A stretch of DNA of 64,000 nt from assembly GCA_022606135.1 (NCBI GenBank), contig JABYQN010000002.1, positions 4,030,001 through 4,094,000 on the forward strand, written 5' to 3'. The position numbers were made by a program, and so were the translations under genes. Below the pieces are notes generated by a model. That model made no database searches. It was not told the origin of the DNA and worked only from the letters and a program-made list of their open reading frames with translations. This DNA comes from Fomes fomentarius. Lineage: Eukaryota; Basidiomycota; Agaricomycetes; Polyporales; Polyporaceae. This document shows positions 32,880 through 43,208 of this stretch, in pieces. Within the stretch, counting starts at the first letter, position 1. Each line of letters begins with the position of its first letter.

Positions 32880-33260
32880 AAAGTGCGGAACACCTACCAG
32901 ACCATGTCGCATTCCCTGTTCCCGCGCTTCAGGATCGACAACGAAAGGATCGAAGGACATCAGTTCATGAAACCCTCTAGTGCGCAGCGCTCAAACCACT
33001 CGATGACAGGCAACTCGAACCACGGAGTCTCGCGATCCAACTCCGAAGGGTTCTGGTCGTGTTGAGCCGAGTCTTGGCGAAGCTTCCACCCTTTGGCAAA
33101 GGCAGGGAAGAGACATCGGGGACAGGAAGGCTGTCCGTGCGCTGTAGCCGAGGGCGAGGATCACCGAGGGTAGGAAGAGGAAGAGGCTCTCCAGTCGTTG
33201 AAGAAAGTCCGCTCGACGGTGGGCCCGTATTTAATCAAGTTCATGCGAAGCTGAACAGGG
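32880..33260 (-). pseudogene. FunK1 exon-1 fragment (locus C)
   Basis: The reverse complement matches 59440-59800 (FunK1 exon 1), including the stretches encoding the ERC and NWFER region, PPSPKGGS, and the start region MNF. It has frameshifts and substitutions. At its 3' side (32850-32880) it is joined directly to the mucin 3' fragment, a junction not present in B. Confidence 0.82.
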
Positions 33261-33475
33261 TCGAGTCAGGCTAGACCGTGAGGTGGTCCCCAACCCAGAT
33301 TGTATTATACCTCGTTGCATATCGCAGGTATCGTAGGATCGCTTGGACTTGTGTTACCTGGATCCGCGGCTTGGCAATATGGGCACGAGCTGAGTAGCAC
33401 ATTGCGGGCGTTGGTGCTCCCAAGGCCTATAAGCTATACCAGGTTCCCAGCTTTGCCATGACATTTCTTGAGGAA
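33261..33475 (-). repeat. FunK1 upstream region (locus C), left of the solo LTR
   Basis: The reverse complement of 59150-59440, with 'aagtccaagcgatcctacgata' and the 'ggttcccagctttgccatgac' block recognisable. It is continuous with 34070-34400 once the LTR and one AGGAA are removed. Confidence 0.75.
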
Positions 33476-34069
33476 TGTTGGAATTACTATGGACTATGGA
33501 CTATAGACGCGCATTAGGCGCTTATGGGCACAGCATTTTCTTTGGCTATGTTTCCTTCCTACCCGATATGGTATACTCAATACTGTACTTATATGGTTAT
33601 TAGTTCTCACTTTGTCCAGTCCATTCTGGTGCGTTCTACACTGCTCCGGATAGTTCTAGATAGTCTTGGATGCGTCCATGTGACCATCTCTAGTACTTTC
33701 TACACCTTTCTCTTTGTTCTGTCTGAGTCATCGCTCCACCTTTCTTACTCATCGTTGGTTCACTCTGACTCAGACATATCACATGCTCTCCTTTCTGTCG
33801 CTTACTCATGCAGCTCCTGTATAGTATATAAGGAGGGACTTTCAGGGCTTTGTCTCCTCAGTCTTTGCTCATTGACTGAGGAGTAAGTACTTCGTTCTAC
33901 TATATGCCTTATGCTCTTACTTACTTAGTACCTATAGCTCGTCTGTCTGCGTGTCTACTAGGTACTTATCCCTTTATGATTATAGTCTTTGCTCATTGAC
34001 TGAGGACTCGTCTGTCTGCGTGTCTACTAGTCGTTGCGACTCTTGCCTTCACAGGTTCAGACTTCATCA
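33476..34069 (+). mobile_element. Solo copia-type LTR with AGGAA target duplication
   Basis: Starts TGTTGGAATTAC, ends ACTTCATCA and is flanked by AGGAA at 33471-33475 and 34070-34074. Contains a TATA-like 'agtatataagg' near 33824 and duplicated 'gctcattgactgaggag/act' motifs. It is related to, but clearly different from, the LTR at 17134-17688. The intact target site can be read in the paralogue near 59135-59150, so boundaries are firm. A solo LTR is usually left after recombination between two LTRs of a full element. Confidence 0.88.
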
Positions 34070-34400
34070 AGGAATAGCTCTGAGAAAACGCATTGGGTCT
34101 GCCTCCAATATCGGAACAAAGGGAACACGAGGATTCTCCTACAGAGGAGTCTGATACCTAGAGGAAGATGTGAGAAGCGAACAAATATTGCACAGGCCCT
34201 ATGGCTTGCCCGCGTGCACTCCGTACTGCACACAGGCGACGACGGGTACGGTGCGGACAATGAAAACTGTGGAGACCTACCTCAGATGATCAGCGGTAGC
34301 ATACATAGTTCACGTGTAGATACCGAAAACCACGGAGGTCGACGGCTTCTAACGCGGCATCCAGTGGAATGTACTTCGCGTTTGGGTCACGGGTAACCTC
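34070..34400 (-). repeat. FunK1 far-upstream region (locus C), right of the solo LTR
   Basis: The reverse complement of about 58880-59140, recognisable through 'aatatcggaacaaag', 'gtgagaagc', 'cacaggccctatggc' and 'gtggagacctac'. Beyond about 34400 the similarity ends. Confidence 0.65.
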
Positions 34401-37400
34401 TCCGCGCAGAGTTGGGGCCTACGACGAAATTATGCCGAAATGATATTCGGCCCCTCGTTCCCTCTCATCACACAGCGGAGTAACAGTAAGTGGTTGACTT
34501 GGAACTAGCGAGAATTGGATCAGGTCTGAGGGTGCGATAGAATGATCAGTGATCCTCTTCGCAACGATGCACTTGTGACTGTCGGCATGGTTCAAGTTGT
34601 AAAAAGTATAGTGGAGGACGTGCCAACAACTTGAAGCGAAATGCTGCGAAAGCAATTGCCGCAAATTGATAGTATTGAATGTTTCTGACCGATTCGGCTA
34701 GCTCTCAGCATTAGCGCCGCATATAGTTCAGCCTCCCCATTCGAATTACTTTCCAACTGCCACGTATACGTCCTTGGCCCGGGCCCAGTGAATCCAATAA
34801 CTGGATGAGTTTGTGCTCCTTAGCACAGTGACTTTTTGTCGTTATCTTGTAGGCAGCTTCCTTCTACATATTGGATGCAGACTTCTAATCTGGGGAATAT
34901 GAGATTGAACAGCGACAACCAGTGGCCGACGGGCGCGAGGAACGCGACAATCTGACGCAACTCGACGCATAGCCTCGCACAATATCCCTGCATACAGTTA
35001 GTAGGGGAAGACTGGACTGGCCACTGTCGACCATCGCTCATCATGCAGTTACCTCACACGTTTGGCTCCGACACCACCGGCGCGCGTATGTGAACAAGAC
35101 GCTTGATGAATTGAAATATACCTATTCCTAGCTCTCGGCTTATGCAGTATACTACGTCTGGTGCGTGGTGCTTGCTGCTTCGATATTCTGAAAGCTAATG
35201 ATCGTCCTACTTGTGATGCTGACCGAATACTGGGTGTGCGTTCAAAACGTTGCAAACAAGGCTCGTCCGACAGATTGAGCCCGGGCTCGAGTTCAAGAAA
35301 TCACGCTGCCAAAACTGAGCACTTAGCACTCGACCAGTGTCTGCCGTGACCAGCAATGACCTTCTCCACCGGAGTGAGCTGTCAGCCATTCTAATACTAG
35401 ATGCTTCTAGTTCGGAGGCACAGGCCGCTCTCCTTGCGAGCCACAAGCCAGGCGCACGAGAAGTGCCCTCCGAAGCGCGAACGATGGCCGCGGACCAAGA
35501 TTAGTGTTGCATGGAGTCAGCACTGCACGGAAAGTCCCGCGTGGGAACCTTCTGCTCCGCTATATGTATGTGGCTCATGGTAGGCGACCGGGCTGTTCCA
35601 TGTCTATTCGCGACTGACAGATGCTACCATCCGTCCCAGACCCAGGCCTTCCCACCCCGAAAACAAGGATATAGGTTGCGTTCAGCGTCGACCTTCGCGC
35701 GCCGGTGCCTGCAAGTAAAGGTGTGTACGTGTGCGATACGTACGAGCCACGCACTGATAGATGTGCGTATTCAGGGTCTTCGAGCCATATCAGGGAGCGT
35801 CTCCTTCTTTGCTGCAGCTTCTGTGGCCGGCGCGACGCCGTGATACAACCAATTGTTTCAATATCCTAGTGTCCGCGTGGTCTCTGCGTCAGGGGCATGG
35901 ACGGATCCCATTCCGATGCACTGGAACTGATATAACTCATCCCGCCGGGCTTTCATTCTGGACTGGAAAGTACTGGAGTCAGAATGCCGCCACTGGGCCT
36001 TCTAACCCATCCCGAACATGCAGAAGTCCTACGCCCAATGCCAAGCGGACGCGGCATTAGTGTTGAGTCCGTTGGGCGAGATGCCGTTACTCGGACTGAC
36101 GGACATCGTTCATGAGCACTGTAACTGACGTTGACTGCGGGAAGGAAGAGAGGGGAGCATTATGGCATCCCGATGATGACAAAGTTCCGGCTTCCTGAAC
36201 ACTCATTCGTGTGCCTCGATTGCCTCAAGGCGTTGGTATAAACATCATGGATCTCGTCCGTACCCGAGTTAGTCAGTTCTTCGGATTCCAGAACCCAAGA
36301 AGGCTCGGGAAGCCATTTCGTGCGTTCGCGCGCACATGTTTCTTGCGCCCTACGGCCACGGCTCCTACCATCGCGTTCGGCATGTCTTACGCCGCTGTCG
36401 TAGGCTTCATGTGTGATGCATGGGAACTTTGGGAAGAATCTTGTGGGAGTGACCGGGAATGGACAAACGTATTAGGGAGCAAACCTTGGTACTGCACCCT
36501 CTCTGGCAGCGGAAGAACCAATACTCCCTTCCATTCGATGTCCCCCATGGCAATACTATCAGGACGCGAGCGCGGCCCATGCCTTCACGATCCAGCCCTC
36601 AGCTGCCCCCGGAGTATATGGCAGGTTCCATAAGAAGGAGCTCTCTTGTCCGCCGTTCGGAACCCGCAGTGATCTAACGCTCCGTGCGTACGCCAAATGA
36701 CACCGAGCGACAAGTTAGAACATCGATCTAGACAGGATGACCACGATCCCGCGACCGATGGCCGCAGTCAGTGTGATGAAGTCCGGATGCAACCTCAAGT
36801 AGGGTCTATCAGTCCATGCTCCTTCTATATCCCGCGTGTGCCAGCATCAAGCTTAAGCTCATATGGCACGACGTCTCGTGCCGCAGTAGTACCAATTGAG
36901 TGGACCACATCTGCGCGAGTATATGCGTCCCGGGTCCCTGATTCTGACCCTTGGGAGACGGAGCTATACGCCCGCGTCCGCGTCCTCCTCAAAGGAGGGT
37001 TCCGGAACGAACGGCCTTGACTTGGGTAATACCTACCCGCCCTCGAATGATCTCAGGCCCATGATTCGAAGTCGGACTCGCTAGAGTCTGGAACGTGTTA
37101 CGCGCGCAATCGGGTGTCTACGACTGCTCACCGCGCAAGGGCCTTCTGGTTAATTCAGCAATCGTGTGCCCAATTCATACCAAGGCCGCACCGATGTACG
37201 TGTCTAGCTGTGCATTCACCGTTATAACCCCTACAGTGGCCTGCGCGTGATGACCGAACCCGATAGAACATCGGAGTTCGGGCGGTATTTTACGGATGCA
37301 GATGGCACCGCGCGCGTATTAGAGACAAAGCCCGGTCTCATCTCAGACTTAGTAGTTATTACTTAGCATTCATGGCCAGTGCGATCTCAGTGCGGTGTTC

Positions 37401-37694
37401 TCACGCTCCTAGTTCTGTTCGGGGGTTCATGGAAGATGCTCGCCAGAGAAACGCCGTTGGCGTCGGTATGCTCGTCAACGGCGGCGTTCTCGCATCACGT
37501 GCAGCTACCTTGGAGCTTCTCTCCCTATGACGCCTTCTGACCATGTGTTGTACAAGACTATGATTACCGTGCCTGATTCCAGAACGCAAACGGACGAAAG
37601 CAAGAAATGACTGTAAGAGCGGAGAGTGAGCGAGGCAGATATACGTTCAGAGCTTTTGAGCCTGCGCCTGCGCCTATGGTGCATAGCAGTAGTA
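34401..37694. other. Intergenic, no gene recognised
   Basis: About 3.3 kb without a supported gene or repeat. Short frames on both strands lack family motifs and consistent introns. Confidence 0.4.
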
Positions 37695-40452
37695 CTAGTA
37701 GAGAGCGACAGCGTCGATGACGACGTTGGGGGACTAAATGCAAACGCCCGCGCCGGTGCCTAGGTCAGTTCCGCGATCACCGGCCGCGACGTCGGACGAA
37801 GGACACGTACCAGATAGGCATCGCCGCTCGAGCCGGAGGCGACGTTGATGGTAAGTGTGTTGCTGCCAGTAGTGAGGGTGCCAGACGCTGCAACAGATCG
37901 CGTTCAGCACCAGATCGCGACCTACATGACAAACGCCGCCGTGCCCTCGGGACGCGCGCAGAGAGAGAGAAGAAAACAAGCAACGAGAGAAAAGGACAGA
38001 ACAAGCAATTGGCAACGTGAACCCGACTCGACACTCACGGACAGCGTATGTGTACTCGATGTTGTTCCCGCGCCACGTCCCGCGCGTGACTCCACGGCTG
38101 TCGGGCTGGCTCGGCGCAGCGGGCGTCGAGCTGCTCCAGCTGTTGACGGTGATGATCGGGCGACCGCCGGCGAAGGCGAGGGTGGTGGCGATCTTGACGG
38201 TGCGGGCGCCGGTCTGGGACGAGGTGAGGTTGAACTTGACGGTGACGGCGCCGACGGCCTTGAAGATGGCCATGGGGAAGTCGCCGGTCGAGGACGAGCC
38301 GACGGTGTAGGTGATGCCGGACCAGGAGCCCATGCGCGCGTCGGACGGGTGCATCGTCTCGATCTTGTTCGCGTTCTTCAACCCGGCGGGCGTCCCGTCG
38401 AAGTCGCCGATCTGCCAGATGTACGACGTGCTCTGCGCAAGGAGGGGGGGGGAGGAAAGAGGTTGTCAGCAGCGCGCGGTGGTTGATAGGTGGGAAGTTG
38501 AAAGAGTATGTGTTGTTATGTGTGGAGAGGAGGGACTGGGACTTACGTCGTCGACGTGCGTGTCCGCGATGTTCTTCGTCACCGTCTGGCCGGTGGTGAC
38601 GGTGACAGAGGCCGTGCCGACCGCAAGCTCGTTCTTGTAGACTGCATCAATCGCACACCCGCTCAGTTCGCACATCCAAACGCCATCGAGCTCATGCAAA
38701 TGGTGCCTCACGCGTCTGAGTGTAAGTGCCGGGCTTCATCTTGGGCGAAGTGAAGGCGCCTGATGAGTCGGCCTTGACCCAATACTGCGCATCCGAGTTG
38801 GCCCAGCCGAGGACGATCTTGTCCGTGAAGCCAGAGGGGATGCCTGTGGCGGTGCCGCGCACGTAGCCACGGTTCGCGAACGTGACCAGGCCGCTCGGGT
38901 TCAGCGCTTCCCAGAACGTCGTGTCTGGGCACCCGTGTTAGCGCGTAGGCCCAGAATGGGCGCGATGGGTGAGAGGACGTACCGAAGCTGGAGGAAGGCT
39001 GGGACCCAGAGGTAAACCAGAGAGCGTAGGGGCCGTGCAGACCCTGGCGGAAGCCTGCGACGGGGTTACGGAGATGAGTCGGAGACGGTGAAAGAATGAG
39101 AGCTGGTACTGACTCTCAGTCTGGACGTGGCCGGAGTTCTAGATATATGCACGGTCAAGAGTCAGCTCATGTGATCCCGATGTTAACAACTGCAAGCGGG
39201 AATCTGTACCATGTCTGAAATGTCGTAAGCGCGAGGTCAGATATCAGATATGCATGGGAGCACGTACAGAAGTAGAGTTCAGATTGGTCGCCTGCAGGCA
39301 AGATGCAATCTGTCAGCAAGGCTCACTGTTTACGGGCGCTCTGACGTGTACTAACCACCCTGGAAGTCAATGTCACTAGGGTTGTATGATCAGCACGACT
39401 TTCTCCCGCAGTACGGTGGAGGAAAGACGCACCGGAAGAATGGTCCGCCCGAGCTGCTCTCGTACCCAACGCCGGGGATGATCATCCAAGCAGCTAAAAA
39501 GGGGGAGGTCAACACGTAGTCGGACACATCAAGGTCAGTGGAGGGAAATATACCAATGTTGCTACCAGTGACGCCATGGATCTGGTCATCGATAAAGCGC
39601 TTGGACGAGTAGACTGCGGACCGCATCGTCATTCAACACGATCACACATTCTATGCGTGCACTTGAATGACTCTGCTTACACTTGGAGCGGGTCTGGTCG
39701 CCAACTTTGAAGACATCGCTGCCCTCGATGGCGCCGGAGTTGCCACGGATGATGGAAGCGGTGGGTCCATTGGGGAGCGTGGAGCTCGAGAGTCGCGCAA
39801 TGAAGCGCAGCTCGCCAATGGAGGGCTCGGCGGTGGTGCTGACGGGCGGGCACCTTGAGAGACATCGCAAACGTTTCGGAAAAACAGGTTCTACGCACTA
39901 GGTAGCCATATGGACGGCGGGGGTGTTGTACTGAGCCACATACTGTTGGAGAAGTGTCGGCGGAAGGCGGAGTGGGGCAGGAATAGAAACACATGCGAGA
40001 AAGTCACACGGAACGTACGTATTGAGTGAGCGTTGAGGTCTTGCAGGTGATCAGAATGTAGTTATTGTTGTTACCCGTGCGCGCGTTGGTGCACGTCGCA
40101 GAGCCTAGCCCTGAGGACTGCGTCGCCATAATTGACGTGAGCGACCCGCGCGCGAGCGCAGTACAAAAAATGCACACACGATCTGACTGTGCTTGCTGCT
40201 GTCCTGAGCCTCGATTCCGTTGAACTTGAGCGAAGTAATATCCGCGTTGGTCTTGTCGACTACACACCAAGACATCAGCATCCGATCATCTTGACATCGT
40301 ACCACGCCACAAAGCTCACCTGTGAATACGAGACCGGCGTTAGTGTCGACGGTCCACGAGTTGCCCGATTCCGTAAGACCGAACGCCGCGAAGGTCGGGG
40401 TGACGAGCGCGACGAGGGGGAGGAGGGCTTTGAGGCTCTTGTTGAGCAACAT
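37695..40452 (-). CDS. Rhamnogalacturonan lyase, polysaccharide lyase family 4, intact
   Basis: Seventeen exons (5' to 3'): 40320-40452, 40180-40259, 40019-40117, 39899-39942, 39681-39838, 39554-39613, 39433-39493, 39359-39375, 39268-39291, 39210-39214, 39114-39138, 38983-39054, 38712-38924, 38547-38641, 38039-38432, 37811-37887, 37695-37733. They sum to 1596 nt, or 531 aa, a normal length for fungal PL4. A signal peptide ([20 protein letters not shown]) precedes [20 protein letters not shown]. Catalytic-domain motifs are [30 protein letters not shown] and [19 protein letters not shown]; these hold the Lys and His that I take as the catalytic pair, by analogy with the Aspergillus enzyme. The protein ends [17 protein letters not shown]. 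The secreted enzyme would cleave the pectin backbone by beta-elimination. A 5-nt microexon (39210-39214) is needed. Confidence 0.9.
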
Positions 40453-43208
40453 AGCGACTAGTAGCCGGAGAGACAGCCAGCAGAGAGTCAGAAGGCCGGT
40501 CTGGGCAGACAACGATGGCTCCTCCACGCCGTGGTCTCGAGTCGCTTTATAGGATGCCGCCGAGCTGGAGGATGGTTGTGGCGGGCCGCCTCTGGGAAAT
40601 GTCCGGGAAAGCGCATGATCCTCGCTAGACGGTTGTCATCACGCCTGGTTGTCTTCAGACTCCGTCCCATGATCAGGCGGGCGATTTCCGGAGGTACTGG
40701 GTATGAGCATTGCCGTGAGGGACGAAGCACATAAGAGCGTATGGGGCGGGGGTGCAAAGTCCGCGAGAAGCCCCAGCGGAACCGATGGTGAGGGGGAAAG
40801 CTTGATTGTCAGGAACCTCCTCAGGCTCCTCCTCACTGCACCGTGGTGGCGGTCCGCCCCTCCCGTGTAGCATACGCTCGCAGTCGCGAAGAAACGTCTA
40901 CTGTGCAGTTTAGACTGTCTAGTGAGCAGTGCAAGGTCAGGAATTACATACCAAGATCGCGGGCCGAACGCACCTGACGATGAGTCTGTGTGCCCAGTGC
41001 ATTGCGACATAAAGCCGGTCGTGGGACCGCCGGACTCACTGGCATGGCCATCGTGTCAGATTTCGCAGCCAAGCTTCAGCCAATGAAGAAGCTCTTCGTC
41101 CGCAGGCTTAATAGGCGAATAAAAGCCTAATGCACATGGTTGCATGCCAGCGGCCCCGGGTCGACAAATGACCCAGGAGGAACTGCGTAACCGTTTATCC
41201 ACTTGCTTTACGTTACATAAGCAGGGGCGTCTATTACCAAACGCAGAAGCGACCAAGTCCATTTGCTCTGCGAAACAGTTGCACAGTGACACAAACACAC
41301 CGTTCCTCAGGGCTCGGAGCCATTGGAAGTCCATGATAGACCGTCTACATATGAGGTTCAAGTTGCACCAGCGTACTATAGTAGCGCCAAGTCATCCTTG
41401 ATCCTCTCTGTCTTGCTCTCTGTCCTATATCTTGCATCGTCCCAGGCAGTGTTCCAACCCAAACCGCCCTCAATACAAAGCGGATATTAGTGTATAAGTA
41501 TAACCATAGTTACTCGTGTCCCATGTGGCAGTGGCAGGCACCGTTGCCACCCATTTACCTCGGCGTCTGCTTTGGCGTCTGTGATGCCTTTTGTGGACGA
41601 TGACGTCACGCATTGTGCTTACAGTCTCTTACTCTGCTGGATATTCTGGACACCATGACCTCGACACTTGCCCTGTGAAGGTAAAAGACGTCGCCGGATT
41701 CAAATCCAACACTAGGGGAGTATTGCCTGAAATACGGACAGCGCTCCGCGAGTGAGCCGCATAGCCGAGCGTACATACCCTTCATACAATCTTGTAACGT
41801 ACTTGCCGGGAATCAAATACAGAGACCAACAAGAGGCCCCGCAGCATCCACCCACAATGCCTCTCCCGGGGCGCACGAGAAGGATGATTGATGTGGTTCT
41901 AGGAACTTGTGTTGTGAGTTGCATGAATAGTGAAGAATGAAACGTCGCTGGCAGAGATACAAAGAATTGCCGTACGGATTTGATATATGATTGATAATGC
42001 AGTTTGCGGCCCTGTCTATGACGTCGACACGTTGACTATCGGAGTCTTGGTAGAACGGCGTCATAGATATATTAGTAGTAACGATGGTCTGGCTGGGCGC
42101 GGTGAGAAGGCGGCGGAAACTTGGCGGAGTGTTCCTTACGTTCACCGCCGGCGGGGCGGCACCGGACTATTTACGGCGTGTATAGGGTAGGTGAGGGTGA
42201 GTGGGCGAGACGCTGTAGGCATGGGCCATGGATGACAGTATGCCCCAGCTCAGGGCCGCTGTCGTCGTTGACGTCGAAGCATTCGGCGTGGGACTCCGGG
42301 CACATCCCGATGTCGGCCGTGCGCAAGACGTTCTCTTCAGAAGGTGTCCCTTTTGGCGGACGAACGCACCCCAGGGTTGCTATGGAAATTTCCCTGTGCA
42401 TATGAGCGGCAAGCAGGCGAAGGTCATGCACGTACTAGCGTACTAGAACACGACTAGTCAACTCACTCGCGATTGACGAGCTTGGAGGGGGATGCTCACG
42501 GAGCGGCACAAGGTGACCACCTGGTGACGCGCGCTGTCGGTAGAGGTTCCCGGGCGACATTCGAATTTGCTGGACCATGCGCAACACAGGGATAGAGCTG
42601 CCGGGATGAGATGCGACCGGGTCTCGCAGCAAATTCAAACAGATGGGCAATGGGTTAGACAGCGCGCTGGGAGGAGGAGAGCACCCTACTGGATACAATT
42701 ATGACCGAATCGGAGAGACTGGACCCGGGCGCGGAAGAAGAACGCTCGGTGGAAATGTGACGGTTTGGGCGAGCTCTGGAGCGGCGCGAGCCGCATGTCG
42801 GCGCGTTCCATGCAGGCTGGTTTCTAGAACGCTGTGTCGGGGCTAGTGTGCATTGCAGCGTGCGATGAGGGGTCGCCGAGGACGACGGCAGCCCATGCAT
42901 AGCCGTGCACTGGCGGTGGAGAGGTAAGTAGGAGGAGGAGGAGCTGTGCGAGGTTCTGATGAGAGGTTCGTCGCGTCGGATCATGGCCCGCTCCGTCGCG
43001 TGCGCCTGTGAATTGTCCTATTTGGGTGGGGAGAGGCCGTTCCTCATACTAGTACTAGTCGTAGGCCAGGAGCAATCGTCCCTTCTTCTGCGCTGCCACA
43101 CGCTCTTTCTTTCTAGAACGCCTTCCTCGACTTTTTCCGCATCCCGGCGCTCGCTGCCACATATCGCTCTCCTCCCTCCCCTCTCCTTCTCCCCGCCCCA
43201 CCCACAAC
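40453..43208. other. Intergenic between the lyase and the G-alpha gene
   Basis: About 2.75 kb forming the upstream side of both divergent genes. I see no supported gene. A pyrimidine-rich stretch (about 43080-43200) leads into the G-alpha start, as is common before fungal start codons. Confidence 0.4.

Noticed and set aside
35049..36633. Several 60-140 aa frames in 34.4-37.6 kb
   Set aside because: No motif, no coherent splice pattern, and frames occur on both strands at the density expected by chance.
37845..38486. 213-aa plus-strand frame over the lyase
   Set aside because: It is the opposite strand of lyase exons 15-16; Gly/Asp-rich content is a shadow of the GC-rich coding strand.
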